A stretch of 64,000 bases of DNA from JANELJ01 sp024511395. GTDB taxonomy: Bacteria > Pseudomonadota > Gammaproteobacteria > GRL18. How positions within the stretch are numbered: the first letter of the stretch is position 1; each line of letters begins with the position of its first letter. The position numbers and the translations under genes are program-made. The notes beneath the pieces were generated by a model. The model was given only the letters and a program-made list of their open reading frames with translations, ran no database searches and was not told the origin of the DNA. Location: contig OY820613.1 of assembly GCA_963681975.1 (NCBI GenBank), positions 1,612,001 through 1,676,000 on the forward strand. The letters are read 5' to 3'. Of this stretch, positions 1 through 9,219 are shown piece by piece.

Positions 1-348
1 TTTATTATCATTAATAACAGTAATACGGGCCAGATTTTGAACAGTAGCCAGTTTCTTTTGAGCTTTCTGGAATTCCGAAGACTGTGTTGACAGACCTTTG
101 ACCTGTGGAAAAAGAATACCAAGAACCCTGGCCACTGGAACATCTGTAGAACGTGGGGTGCTCATGACGGCGGTTCTGTTATCAATTCGAATAACTTTAA
201 AATGATAGGGGAACTCTTTAATACTATGGATTGAACTTAATTGTTCATTCAGATCACTGACTTTTGGACTTTCATATAAAAAGACTACCGCCAGTGTCAG
301 AGTAAAAACGCCCAGAATTAATGCATATATTTTTGTACCACGATCCAT
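1..348 (-). CDS. Hypothetical membrane-anchored protein (partial, runs off left edge)
   Basis: The frame stays open to the window edge, so only the first 116 residues are visible. An ATG at 346-348 is preceded by a GGGATG-like ribosome site. The protein starts with a short basic stretch and one hydrophobic segment at about residues 7-24, then a polar extracytoplasmic-looking region. I do not recognise the family. It lies 27 bp downstream of the flavoprotein gene on the same strand, so the two are probably co-transcribed. That placement suggests, but does not prove, a link to the envelope or the quinone pool. Confidence 0.6.
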   Translation of the reverse strand, partial: MDRGTKIYALILGVFTLTLAVVFLYESPKVSDLNEQLSSIHSIKEFPYHFKVIRIDNRTAVMSTPRSTDVPVARVLGILFPQVKGLSTQSSEFQKAQKKLATVQNLARITVINDNK

Positions 349-375
349 TATTCATCCCATTCATTTATAACAATT

Positions 376-1503
376 TTATCGGTACTGGCGCAGATAAAAC
401 CATTCAAAAAATCGTTTTAGCCAGTGGAAAAATCTCATACGCGGTAAAATGAGATTAAGTTTACTATTTCTAAATACCAGCATACCTGAATTCTGGCTGT
501 CAATAATACACATTAGTTCAATCTTAAAAGTATGGGACGCCGGTTTATTATTAAATTCTTCAAGCAGGTTTTTAGCAGCAGTCTCAGCCTGCAAATCGGC
601 CATATGTGCCTGTTTGGGCATCCAGCAAGGCCCGGGGAAACTACCGGAATCTCCGGCAACATAGACTTTATCAGAACCTTCAACCTGGCAATGGCTGTTG
701 GCCTTGAGCATTCCCCCTTCAGAACGGGGCAACTGGGTATTATTGAACCAGCTGTTGCCGGTCATACCAGGCATAAAGATTATTAGGTCTGCATCAAACT
801 CACCGCTTTCAGTTATGACACTGTGATCCGTAAACTGCTTCATTTTATGACCCAGATGGGTTTCTATATCACGTTTTTTCATTTCCTTAAGTAGCCCATC
901 AACGGCCTTAGGCCCCAGTCTCTGCCCTGGATTTTCTGACGGGGTAAAGAAAATAAGTTTAAATTTATCCCGCCTGCCCTCTTTACGCAGTTGACAGTCA
1001 ATACCGAATAAAAACTCAAACATGGGACCGCCGCGCATGGCACTGGGTTCCTTAGGATTGCCTGAAAAACCAAAGGCTATGGTGCCGCCCTGCATGGCTT
1101 TAAGACGATCTCTGATCTTTACGGTAGCCGGTATTCCTTCACAGGGAGTAATAGCATTATCAATGCCCGGTAGTTTTTTTATAAACTGTCCACCGGAACA
1201 GATGAATAAAGCATCATTTTCTATGTCACCTTGGGTGGTTTTCAGTATCCGGCCATTATTGCTTAAGCCAGTTGCTTCAGCAGCAATATGCTTAACCTGC
1301 GTGCGTTGAAAATAATTGCCCAGATCAATAGTAAGATCCTTTGGTTGTCTTAATTCACAGGGGATCCAGATAGTACCGGGCAGGTAATGAAACTCGGCTT
1401 TCGGAGAAACAACGGTAATATCCAGTTCCATGGATGATTTGCGCAGTGTTTTTATAGCTGTAAGAGCAGCAAAACCACTGCCTACAATGGTTACTTTTTT
1501 CAT
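376..1503 (-). CDS. Sulfide:quinone oxidoreductase-like FAD/NAD(P)-binding protein
   Basis: This is a 375-residue flavoprotein of the pyridine nucleotide-disulfide oxidoreductase fold. The N-terminal dinucleotide motif GSGFAALTA binds FAD. The segment around residue 40 (FHYLPGTIWIP) matches the SQR/flavocytochrome-c subunit pattern. A second FAD contact, YVAGDSGSFPG, lies near residue 283. A basic, aromatic C-terminus (WLKRFFEWFYLRQYR) resembles the amphipathic membrane-docking tail of SQR proteins. Members of this family oxidise sulfide and pass electrons to quinone at the inner membrane. Without checking the catalytic cysteines against an alignment I cannot separate true SQR from related dehydrogenases. 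It begins at the ATG ending at 1503 and probably shares a transcript with the small membrane protein downstream. Confidence 0.75.
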   Translation of the reverse strand: MKKVTIVGSGFAALTAIKTLRKSSMELDITVVSPKAEFHYLPGTIWIPCELRQPKDLTIDLGNYFQRTQVKHIAAEATGLSNNGRILKTTQGDIENDALFICSGGQFIKKLPGIDNAITPCEGIPATVKIRDRLKAMQGGTIAFGFSGNPKEPSAMRGGPMFEFLFGIDCQLRKEGRRDKFKLIFFTPSENPGQRLGPKAVDGLLKEMKKRDIETHLGHKMKQFTDHSVITESGEFDADLIIFMPGMTGNSWFNNTQLPRSEGGMLKANSHCQVEGSDKVYVAGDSGSFPGPCWMPKQAHMADLQAETAAKNLLEEFNNKPASHTFKIELMCIIDSQNSGMLVFRNSKLNLILPRMRFFHWLKRFFEWFYLRQYR

Positions 1504-2207
1504 TAATGCTATTTCCGGTAAAGTTTAATTATTGATTTTAGTGATTGTATATGTAGAGCACTCATTATGATGTAACCTATATCACTAATCAGGTTTATTA
1601 GCTTATTTACCACCCTTTCCAGACGATGATAATTGTGGTTTTTCGACAGGTGCTTTAATAGAAAACTGCTGCAGATCCTTTTTACCCAGTATCTCCTCCA
1701 GGGCAAAACGGGAGACAAACTGAATATAATCCCTGTTCAGTATGCAGGTCTATTTCTGATAAATCCCACTGAAACGGACTGGCGGGTTCCAGTCCCTGTA
1801 GTACATGTTTGCCGGATTCGAGAAAATCTTCTTTATGCGAATAGCTGTTAAAAAAAGTAGAACGGAATTTGCCCAGAAAAGACTGGCCCATTTTTGCCAG
1901 ATCTGACCCAAAGTTAGCCGGAGCCAGTATTAACAGCCGTTTTACGGGACAATCCAGTTTAAGCCCCAGCTCACGTTGACGGGTTCGCCTTAATACCAGC
2001 CAGGCTCTGACAACAAGAGCACCGGTACTGTGACAGACCACATTAATGCGCTCTGTTTTATTAAATAACCGGTTGTAATCTGCTTCCAGTTTATCAGCAA
2101 AGTCTTTAAAGGTTGCTTCATCATCCATACTGGCATAATCAAGTAAGAATACATTGGCTTTTTTAAAACCAGCTTCCCTGACAAAAAAATCCCGCAAGTT
2201 GTACTGG

Positions 2208-3038
2208 TCAAGTCCAACCGGACATTTTTTTTAGAGAATTTTCATAGTTAATTGGTGACTGATCACCATTTGCTGAATGCAGTCTTTCCAGGTTGTAATA
2301 CCTCATGTAAACTGCAACATCTTTCTTCATATGCTCACGAGTTGGCTGAGCAATTTTGAATATCCAATCATGCTTAAGACTACCAAAAAAACGTTCAACC
2401 ACAGCATTATCCCAACAAGCGCCTACATCCCCCATGCTGGCCCGTATTCCATAATGACTCAGTAACTTTCTATATCGCTTACTGGTGTACTGTGAACCTC
2501 GATCACTATGAAAAACAAGCCCAAAAGGCGGCTGTCTTATGTTATAGGCCATTACCATTGCTTTACATATTAAGTCTGTCGTCATGCGTTTACTGATAGA
2601 CCAGCCAGCAATACGACGTGAGTATAAATCCATTACAATAGCTAAATACATCCAACCTTCACCGGTTTTTAAATACGTAATGTCTCCGGCCCAAACCTGA
2701 TTAGGAGCAACAGGATTAAAATTCTGATTGAGTAAATTATCCGCTACATCATCATTATGGTTTCTTTTAGTGGTTACTTTGTATGCAATGCCTTGAGTAA
2801 CTTTTAATTTCAATATTTTCATTAACTTACGTACTTTATAACGACCAGTTTCAATGCCTTCTTCACGTAATTTCTTCATCATTTCACGGCTGCCTAAGCT
2901 ATTACGGCTTTGCTTAAAGAGCGCTTTCATACGACGATGCAGGTGCAGTGTTTCTGCTGTAATCAACTGACCTGGTCGTTTCTTCCAGGCATAGTAAGCT
3001 GATGTACTGACCCGCATTACCCGGCATAAAACAGTCAC
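2208..3038 (-). CDS. IS3 transposase OrfB (rve/DDE catalytic domain)
   Basis: The gene encodes a 276-residue catalytic subunit with an HTH_21 region followed by the rve integrase fold. The DDE residues are visible in order: the Asp of WAGDITYL, the Asp of FHSDRGSQY, and the Glu of DNAVVERFFGSLK. The independent start shown is GTG, but the frame is open further upstream (KFDFIRDESSHHP) and overlaps the end of orfA. The natural product is therefore probably an OrfAB fusion made by -1 frameshifting. All catalytic residues are intact, so this copy may be active. Confidence 0.9.
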   Translation of the reverse strand: MTVLCRVMRVSTSAYYAWKKRPGQLITAETLHLHRRMKALFKQSRNSLGSREMMKKLREEGIETGRYKVRKLMKILKLKVTQGIAYKVTTKRNHNDDVADNLLNQNFNPVAPNQVWAGDITYLKTGEGWMYLAIVMDLYSRRIAGWSISKRMTTDLICKAMVMAYNIRQPPFGLVFHSDRGSQYTSKRYRKLLSHYGIRASMGDVGACWDNAVVERFFGSLKHDWIFKIAQPTREHMKKDVAVYMRYYNLERLHSANGDQSPINYENSLKKMSGWT

Positions 3039-3076
3039 CGGGTGGTGTGACGATTCATCTCTTATGAAATCAAATT

Positions 3077-3367
3077 TTACTTCATTTCTTTCGCGAAGAA
3101 GGCTCTGGCCTTTTTTAAAATCTCTTTCTCCATACGTAAATTTTTAACTTCTTTACGTAAGCGCTTCAGCTCTTCACGTTCATCAACTGACAATGACCTG
3201 CCTTCAGGTTGAGATTCTATTTTACTCTTCCAGCGATACAGTATATTGCTGGCTATACCCAGTGATTTAGCCGCCTCTGGCACTGAATAACCTTGTTCGA
3301 GAACCACTGCTACCGCTTCTTCTTTATATTCTTTAGAATATTGTTTGTATGTTCGTTTCTGTACCAT
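3077..3367 (-). CDS. IS3 transposase OrfA (helix-turn-helix subunit)
   Basis: This 96-residue protein has an N-terminal HTH of the IS3 OrfA/HTH_Tnp_1 type (EYKEEAVAVVLEQGYSVPEA...LGIASNILYRWK). A leucine/lysine-rich coiled coil follows (EELKRLRKEVKNLRMEKEIL). It binds the terminal repeats. An A AAA AAG heptamer lies in frame near the end (codons TTA AAA AAG), a classic -1 slippery site. It should allow production of the OrfAB fusion transposase with the downstream frame. Confidence 0.9.
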   Translation of the reverse strand: MVQKRTYKQYSKEYKEEAVAVVLEQGYSVPEAAKSLGIASNILYRWKSKIESQPEGRSLSVDEREELKRLRKEVKNLRMEKEILKKARAFFAKEMK

Positions 3368-3557
3368 TCTGACACCTCAATAATTGATTATTATTATCTC
3401 TTATTAAAGTGTCCGGTTCCATTAGACCAGAACAAGTCTTTAAAACTTTGCGGTCCGTCTGAATAACCATGAATAATTAAGAGTTTCTCATTCTTTTTAA
3501 CACTCATAAACATTCTCCTTGATTGTTCGACAGCTGCTAAAGTTTCCCTCACCCTAG

Positions 3558-3578
3558 CTCTCTCCCGGAGGGAGAGAG
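3558..3578. repeat. Intergenic hairpin repeat downstream of batD
   Basis: A perfect 9-bp inverted repeat (CTCTCTCCC / GGGAGAGAG) with a 3-nt loop sits in a CCCTCACCC context common to dispersed intergenic repeats of gammaproteobacteria. It lies 16 bp beyond the batD stop. It lacks a T-run on the minus strand, so it looks more like a REP-type element than a classical terminator, although it could stabilise the 3' end of the bat transcript. Confidence 0.5.
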
Positions 3579-3593
3579 AAATATTCTTCTAAT

Positions 3594-5057
3594 TTAGGCT
3601 TTATGAGTATAATAGTCAATTAAGCGCAATTTTATGGCACTTAATAAATCATTTGTTACGCCATCATTTGAAGCGTTAAAACACAGTAAATTCAGGGATT
3701 GAGCAAGCTCCTGCAAATACCTGTCCTGTACCTGTTCAGCCCATTCAGATAAGGTTCTGCTGCCGGAAGTTTGCAATAATAATTCTCTGAGTTGCTCTGC
3801 AGAACCGCAGACCTCAATATCACGAATAAAGGCGATACGTTTTTGGCGGGACTTAAACCATTTATACAGATAGAACACCATAAGAGCAATCAGCAGTAAT
3901 AGCAGAATGAATAACAGATATTGAGCAAATACCGGGATATACCAAAGAGACGGCAGTTGAATCTGTGTTTGTTTTAACAGCCCCTGTTCGGGATCAAAAT
4001 AATTAATACTGATATGGGTGTTTTTTAATGGTATTGTCCAGGTCGGTACAGCAACACTCCAGCTCTGTGCAGATTGTTTTCCTGTACCCCTCAACTGCTC
4101 ATGGGCAGCAAACTTAACTCGATCCGGCGTTGTCTGAGCCAGTTTGGCCAGGCGGCTTCGAATACCATATATTTCCTCTCCCAGATAGCCATCACTTTTT
4201 ATGGATAACTGCCAGAAAGGGCAGCTATTGACCTGTTCCAGTTTGCTGCTGATCTCAATTTGTGCCACGGGAACGGTGGCTGGAATATAGGCCGGTACCG
4301 GTTTGATAGTGATATTAATAACAGGAAGATAAAAACGCCAGCGTCCCCTGCTGCCCCGCTGCACACCAGAAGGTGCATCGAGGCTAAAATGGCCATAGTT
4401 CTGAGCTTTTAACTGCCAGTTAACCCGAACAGTCTTAATACCATTCTTATACTCACTTTCCTGCCAGCTGTACAGCACACTAAAACCGGGAAAACGGGCT
4501 TCTTCTGTTTTAACCTGGTTATTCTCTGTCATCAGGTTCTGCACAATACTGATAATAATGGTTTCACCCTGCCAAATCTCTTTAGGCGGCGAGTTCCAGT
4601 GAGGTGCACCATTAATATTATTGCGTATCAACGGACGTACATTAATATCAACAGGACGGGCTATGGCACCGCCCTGAGCAATAGCATGCAGGGTTTTAAT
4701 GCCTGTTGTTCTTGGATATAAACGCAGATACTGAATGGTTTTAATATACCCTCCGGGAAGGTTTTCACTGTCCCTGGACATATCTTCAATATAAAAATTT
4801 TTATTCCAGCTATGCAGCTGGGCCGGTTCGGGTATGCTCTGCCCGAAATAAACAAGCTGCACTGATAAAAATTTGCCCATTTCCAGTTCCGTTTTATCAG
4901 TAACAATATTCAGGACAGCCTTTTTTTCCATATTTTTTTCAATGTCTGTACTGGCCAGGGCTGTATTAGCCAGTACAGGTATCAAAATCAAAAGAAGGCT
5001 AAAACTGAAACAGGATAACAACAGCAGGGATAATAATCGGTACACCGTATTTACCAT
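3594..5057 (-). CDS. batD: BatD-like oxygen-tolerance protein
   Basis: A 487-residue exported protein. It has an N-terminal signal/hydrophobic segment (residues 5-35), a large periplasmic beta-rich region, and one membrane span near residue 385 (FILLLLLIALMVFYLYKWF). A short cytoplasmic helical tail follows. This architecture and its position as the last gene of a MoxR-VWA cluster match the BatD family. That family is thought to act in envelope stress or aerotolerance with BatA and BatB; the molecular role is unsettled. It overlaps the preceding gene by 7 bp, indicating translational coupling. Confidence 0.82.
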   Translation of the reverse strand: MVNTVYRLLSLLLLSCFSFSLLLILIPVLANTALASTDIEKNMEKKAVLNIVTDKTELEMGKFLSVQLVYFGQSIPEPAQLHSWNKNFYIEDMSRDSENLPGGYIKTIQYLRLYPRTTGIKTLHAIAQGGAIARPVDINVRPLIRNNINGAPHWNSPPKEIWQGETIIISIVQNLMTENNQVKTEEARFPGFSVLYSWQESEYKNGIKTVRVNWQLKAQNYGHFSLDAPSGVQRGSRGRWRFYLPVINITIKPVPAYIPATVPVAQIEISSKLEQVNSCPFWQLSIKSDGYLGEEIYGIRSRLAKLAQTTPDRVKFAAHEQLRGTGKQSAQSWSVAVPTWTIPLKNTHISINYFDPEQGLLKQTQIQLPSLWYIPVFAQYLLFILLLLLIALMVFYLYKWFKSRQKRIAFIRDIEVCGSAEQLRELLLQTSGSRTLSEWAEQVQDRYLQELAQSLNLLCFNASNDGVTNDLLSAIKLRLIDYYTHKA

Positions 5058-6844
5058 GAACGCTGTCCCTCACTATCCAGAGGTTTATCCGGAACAAAGT
5101 GCAGACCGGTTTCATAGGCCATTAGCTGATTAAATAGCTGAGCAGTGGACTCAGGCTGAACATCCTGGCGGGAGAGCACCCAGAAATTTTCATTCTCCAG
5201 GGAAGAAGAAGACCCTTTATACAACTGAAACTTAATGCCCTGTTTGAGCAGGTTCTGCTGCTGTTGAACTGACAACTGGCGAAAGACAGGATTGTTTCTC
5301 AGCTTTTCAAAACTCGGTAAAAATATTCCATCAGCCACCTTGTCCGTAAACTTTTCTGTTAGCTGAGAGGTTGCGGCACGCCACTGAGCACGCTGCTGAG
5401 TGATTTCAACATCCTTAATCGTCTCACGTATGGCCTTTGCAAGAGAATGGGCAAACTCAATATTAACAGCGGTTTTATCCGTCGCAATATCCCGCCGGGC
5501 GGCGTCCTGGTATAAAACCTCTGCCTGTTCATAATCACCCAGATAAAAATAACTATTGGCCAGATTAAAAACAGCCTGTGCCTGTAAACTTTTATCTTTA
5601 AGATGCCAGGCTAGTCGGGAAAAAACCTGTTGTGCGCAGTTGTAATCTTTTAAACGATAACAGGCAACGCCCCGTGCAAAACGTGCATAATCTGATAATA
5701 ACTGACGCTTATCAGGCTGTGTGAGGTCAAGCACTTTTTGATACTGCTTTGTCTGCAGGGCATTATTAATCTGCTCATCCAGTGTTTGATTATTATGGCA
5801 GGCAGTAAGCAGTAATATTAAACTGATCACCATAAGTTTTGATACTGAACCGGTAAAACGCAGTGCTGCCAGTAAAAAAAGTCCGCCCAGTAGCAGCGGG
5901 ATATAAAACCATTCGTGCCATAGAACCTGATTAAAATCCTTACCTTTAATTTCAGGTCGTGGAATATTCAATATTTCCCGCAGTGATACTTCATTGACAG
6001 CTTCTAACGGGTAATACTTCCCTTTTGCTGCTTGAGCCAGTCGTTGCAGATTTTCACTATGACGTCTGCTCACCACAATCACCCCGTTATGAGTCAGACT
6101 ACGATTTAATCCCTGTGGAATACTGACGGCTTCATCACCACCCACCCCAATAATAACAATGTTTTCATAATTGTCTTTAACCTTAGTAATGCGTTTAAGA
6201 GCTTTCTCCAGAGCCGTTTTACCTGAATCGCCATCACTGAATAACAGCAGATAGGTATGTGAAGTAGTCTTATTTTTATCATGTGAGTTATCATATTCCT
6301 TGTTCTCCAAAGCTGAAGCCAGATTATTGCCATTAGTTGGAGGCCGAAACTTGCTCAACTGGCTGATAAAATGGCTCAGTAAATTCTGATCCATGGTGGG
6401 AATAAGCAATGTATGTGGTTGACCGGCAAAAATAGACAGCCCCACTTTAGTCTGTTCCGGTAATACACCTGTCCACTGCTGTAACTGCTGCTGAACCTGT
6501 GCAATACGGCTCTGACTACTGTCTATGGCCTGCATGGACTGGGAAAAATCAACTAATACCCTGACTGTGGAGCTTTGTTGTAATAAGGCTGGTGGTACCC
6601 ACTGGCCTATCCTGGGGCCGGCAAGCGCTAGGCAGAACATCAGCCAGGCAGCACTTAAGAACAGCAGGTGAGGTGTCAATTTTAGTTTTCCTGAATCAGC
6701 CTGCAACCAGGGTAAAAATTGTGTATCTGCAATCTGCTGCCAGCGTGTTCTCTGTTTAAAATAAATCCATAACAATACCAGAAACGGAACTAAAATCAGC
6801 CCTAGAGCACCGGGTAAATACCAGTAAATCCCTTCAGGAAACAT
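5051..6844 (-). CDS. BatB-BatC-like protein: VWA domain plus TPR repeats
   Basis: The chosen ATG (MFPEGIYWYLPG...) at 6844 overlaps batA by 11 bp; a GTG or ATG further upstream is possible. Two N-terminal membrane spans are followed by a von Willebrand A domain with a canonical metal-ion-dependent adhesion site (DFSQS). A third span lies near residue 325 (FYIPLLLGGLFLLAAL). A lipoprotein-like LLTAC then begins a TPR stretch (YARFARGVACYRLKDYNCA, AVFNLANSYFYLGDYEQA). The protein therefore fuses the BatB and BatC functions found as separate genes in Bacteroidetes; fused forms are common in Gammaproteobacteria. It probably sits in the inner membrane as a scaffold served by the MoxR ATPase. Confidence 0.85.
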   Translation of the reverse strand: MFPEGIYWYLPGALGLILVPFLVLLWIYFKQRTRWQQIADTQFLPWLQADSGKLKLTPHLLFLSAAWLMFCLALAGPRIGQWVPPALLQQSSTVRVLVDFSQSMQAIDSSQSRIAQVQQQLQQWTGVLPEQTKVGLSIFAGQPHTLLIPTMDQNLLSHFISQLSKFRPPTNGNNLASALENKEYDNSHDKNKTTSHTYLLLFSDGDSGKTALEKALKRITKVKDNYENIVIIGVGGDEAVSIPQGLNRSLTHNGVIVVSRRHSENLQRLAQAAKGKYYPLEAVNEVSLREILNIPRPEIKGKDFNQVLWHEWFYIPLLLGGLFLLAALRFTGSVSKLMVISLILLLTACHNNQTLDEQINNALQTKQYQKVLDLTQPDKRQLLSDYARFARGVACYRLKDYNCAQQVFSRLAWHLKDKSLQAQAVFNLANSYFYLGDYEQAEVLYQDAARRDIATDKTAVNIEFAHSLAKAIRETIKDVEITQQRAQWRAATSQLTEKFTDKVADGIFLPSFEKLRNNPVFRQLSVQQQQNLLKQGIKFQLYKGSSSSLENENFWVLSRQDVQPESTAQLFNQLMAYETGLHFVPDKPLDSEGQRSW

Positions 6845-7904
6845 CTCTGCTCCCCCGTGAATAGCGTACAGCAAGAAACAACAGTATCAACATGGCAGTA
6901 AGCAAAGGAATATAATACCAGGGCTGAGTTATTTTATTATCAACAGAGCGATTATTATCAGTCTTCGTTTTTGACTGCTGAAGTGATTTATGTTGTAACT
7001 GCACAATGGTAGCCATAGCCCGTTTAAAGTCATTATGGTCACGGGCATGAAAAAGCTTTCCTTTACCTGCTTTTGCTACCTTTTTTAGCACATCCAGATT
7101 AACAGGCTCATAAAGCAGACTACTGGTATTTAATACTGCACTTTCAGGCTGTACCGAACCGACGGCTATAACATAAACAATAAAACCTTTTTCTGATAAT
7201 TGTTCAGCCGCTGTCTGCGGTGAGATATCACCTACCTGAGTGCCGCCATCGGAGATAATAATAGCCACCTGTGCATTATCCGAACTATTGCTGCTGTTTT
7301 TATTCTTATTAGCAAACTTTTTTTCAATCAGCTTAAGTGTGGCCCCCATGTCTGAAATACGGCCGCCAAGAAAAGTGGTTATTCGCCCTATTTCATGCTG
7401 TACAACATTAATATCCTTTGTTAGCGGCAGCCATAATGCTGGTGGATTACCGGATATAAGCAGAGCAAACCGATCTCCCGTATAAAAATCAAGTGCCTCC
7501 GAAAGTTCTTTTCTGGCAAAGCCAATACGACTGACAGACTGATTATTAATCAGGTAATCACTTAAACTCATGGACAGAGCGGTATCCATTACAAGAACCA
7601 TGTCAATGGGCTGCTTGTTATCTCTTTCTGCAAGCTGTCCAGTATATTGAACAGGTTGTGCCAGAGCCAGTAGTAATAAACTGAGCAATACTGAGAGCAG
7701 GACATTATGCTGCCTGAAATGCACCTGTTTTTTTTCATGCTGCAGAGTTTCAGCATCCATGGAATTAAGTAAAGGATAATGAATGGTTATTAAAGGCAAC
7801 CAGCGAGGCCATAATATCTTCACTGATCTGAATTTATACCAGACCAGCCAGATTATGGGTATAAAATACAGCCAGACTTCCTGTTTAAAACCAAACTCAG
7901 ACAT
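6834..7904 (-). CDS. batA: BatA-like VWA protein with degenerate MIDAS
   Basis: A 356-residue membrane protein. It has a short N-terminal span, a second span at about residues 70-85, a central VWA domain and a C-terminal span (YYIPLLTAMLILLFLAV). The MIDAS motif that normally reads DxSxS is DTALS here, with Ala at the second position. The usual Thr of the second loop is replaced by Ser in GGRISDMGATL. Metal coordination may therefore be weakened, whereas the adjacent BatB keeps a canonical site. It overlaps both neighbours by a few bases inside the cluster. Confidence 0.83.
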   Translation of the reverse strand: MSEFGFKQEVWLYFIPIIWLVWYKFRSVKILWPRWLPLITIHYPLLNSMDAETLQHEKKQVHFRQHNVLLSVLLSLLLLALAQPVQYTGQLAERDNKQPIDMVLVMDTALSMSLSDYLINNQSVSRIGFARKELSEALDFYTGDRFALLISGNPPALWLPLTKDINVVQHEIGRITTFLGGRISDMGATLKLIEKKFANKNKNSSNSSDNAQVAIIISDGGTQVGDISPQTAAEQLSEKGFIVYVIAVGSVQPESAVLNTSSLLYEPVNLDVLKKVAKAGKGKLFHARDHNDFKRAMATIVQLQHKSLQQSKTKTDNNRSVDNKITQPWYYIPLLTAMLILLFLAVRYSRGSRDVS

Positions 7905-8268
7905 ACTGTTTAATTCTCTGTAACAGCAGGAGGATCTGTTCAGGATCTGGTGGCTGCTTTTTAAAGCGTAATCTGTCCAGTTCTGACTGAAAATGATTTA
8001 TTTCAGTTTTTTTATTATGCTCTAAAGCTCTTAGTAATTCAGCAAGCTGATCAGCCGCTTTAACTGGACTGATACTTTGTTTTAATAACTGCAGTTTCAG
8101 AGATCGCCAGGGATTATTAAAAACCGTTTTGTAATACCAGAAGAATAACAGCAGTACGGCAGTAAAAAACAAGGCCATCAGCAATATGGATGTTGTACTG
8201 AATACCATACTGGAAGGTAATTGCGGAATAAAAATATCAGCCAGATTGTCAGCCTGAGAAACCCGCAT
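7897..8268 (-). CDS. DUF4381 membrane protein of the MoxR-bat cluster
   Basis: A 123-residue protein with a single membrane span near residues 26-45 (ILLMALFFTAVLLLFFWYY). A cytoplasmic helical region follows (AADQLAELLRALEHNK..., PPDPEQILLLLQRI). Length, topology and position between a DUF58 gene and batA fit the DUF4381 family, whose function is unknown. It starts 1 bp after the DUF58 stop and overlaps batA by 8 bp, so it is translationally coupled to both. Confidence 0.75.
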   Translation of the reverse strand: MRVSQADNLADIFIPQLPSSMVFSTTSILLMALFFTAVLLLFFWYYKTVFNNPWRSLKLQLLKQSISPVKAADQLAELLRALEHNKKTEINHFQSELDRLRFKKQPPDPEQILLLLQRIKQYV

Positions 8269-8269
8269 A

Positions 8270-9175
8270 CTAACTTACCAGCCGTTGTGGATTTAGATTG
8301 TCCTGCACAGTGGAAACCAAGCTGAAATTAATCGACGATTGCTTAAATAAATCAATGAGCATTTCAAAGCGTGCCTCAATTAACTGGTTTAATAGCGGTT
8401 GCTGAGATTTTGTAAGATTAAAGATGGATTGTTTCCAGACCAGTTCAATGTCGCTGCTAAAATTCACCCTCTGTTCTGACGGATCCTGAATACAGAATGC
8501 CTGACAGGCACAGTAATGACCCAGTGCCTGCAGTGATTTTTTATGCTGCTGCTTCAGAGAATTAAAATCAGATAGTAAAATCAGATCACTGCCCTGCTCA
8601 ACATGCTGTTTTATGCCGGCAAAGATATGCAGCCAGTCAGATTCATGGTCAGAATGACCGGGCGGACACGGTTGATTGGCCTGTCTGAACATGGTTTTAA
8701 GACTGTTAAGACCAGACTGTGCAGGCAGCCATTGATGATTGCTGTCTAGAATGTTAAAAGCGACCTGCCGCTGTTCCTTAATGGCCTGTGCACTGAGAAC
8801 TACCGCAAGACGCAGTGCCTGAGCCGCTTTAAGACGACTGTGTGTGGCATAACGCATGGAAGCGGAACGATCCAGTAAAATACACAGGGGACGGGATAAT
8901 TCACTATGAAACGTTCTGACCAGAGGTACAGTGGATCGAGCAGTGGCCCGCCAGTCAATAATTCGGGGATCATCTCCGGGATAATAGGCTCGAACTTCTG
9001 CAAAATCCGATCCTGAACCAATATTGGCTGAAACGGTTTCGCCACTTTGAATAGATTTTAAGGGCTTTTGATAAACACTGTTGAGTGGATTACCCGCCAG
9101 TTGAATAAGCTGATTAATTTCCGAATCACTGAGCAGGTTTTGTGTGAGCAGGGAGTGTCCGGGGAAAAAAACCAT
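8270..9175 (-). CDS. DUF58 domain protein (VWA-like)
   Basis: The 301-residue protein carries the DUF58 signature: a GSGSDFAEVRAYYPGDDPR block followed by IDWRATARS, then a VWA-like strand with LLDRSASM. It has no clear membrane span. DUF58 proteins are usually encoded directly after moxR and are thought to be its substrates or partners in assembling envelope complexes. Here it lies 44 bp downstream of moxR. Confidence 0.88.
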   Translation of the reverse strand: MVFFPGHSLLTQNLLSDSEINQLIQLAGNPLNSVYQKPLKSIQSGETVSANIGSGSDFAEVRAYYPGDDPRIIDWRATARSTVPLVRTFHSELSRPLCILLDRSASMRYATHSRLKAAQALRLAVVLSAQAIKEQRQVAFNILDSNHQWLPAQSGLNSLKTMFRQANQPCPPGHSDHESDWLHIFAGIKQHVEQGSDLILLSDFNSLKQQHKKSLQALGHYCACQAFCIQDPSEQRVNFSSDIELVWKQSIFNLTKSQQPLLNQLIEARFEMLIDLFKQSSINFSLVSTVQDNLNPQRLVS

Positions 9176-9219
9176 ATTTAAGATATCAGCTCATGAATTA
9201 AAAGAAAGGAAACAGATGT

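Larger units (their letters stand above)
2200..3434 (-). mobile_element. IS3-family insertion sequence, intact ends, 3-bp target duplication
   Basis: The element is 1235 bp, starting TG and ending CA when read on the minus strand. Imperfect terminal inverted repeats of about 25 bp share TGTNCTGGTC and AACCGGACA. It is flanked by a direct 3-bp duplication (AGT on the plus strand at 2197-2199 and 3435-3437), which is normal for IS3. It carries orfA and orfB in overlapping phases and sits inside a hydrolase gene. A truncated copy of the same element ends at 53858. Confidence 0.9.
1603..3507 (-). pseudogene. Alpha/beta hydrolase (lipase-like), broken by IS3 and a frameshift
   Basis: The start lies at 3507, and the first 24 codons (MSVKKNEKLLIIHGYSDG...) carry the HG oxyanion segment of alpha/beta hydrolases. 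The reading frame stops at an IS3 insertion and resumes at 2199. There it encodes the nucleophile elbow CHSTGALVVRAW (G replaced by C at the first position of GxSxG). Removing the IS and one copy of the 3-bp duplication restores an in-frame KDLRDFFVREAG junction. Near 1742 a single extra base shifts the frame. The alternative frame continues as DYIQFVSRFALEEILGKKDL and ends with a low-complexity Ser/Gly/Lys tail at 1603. The gene is therefore doubly inactivated. Its substrate is unknown. Confidence 0.75.

Noticed and set aside
3558..3578. Rho-independent terminator for the bat operon
   Set aside because: The hairpin is strong, but no T-run follows on the minus strand and the surrounding CCCTCACCC context fits a dispersed intergenic repeat better.
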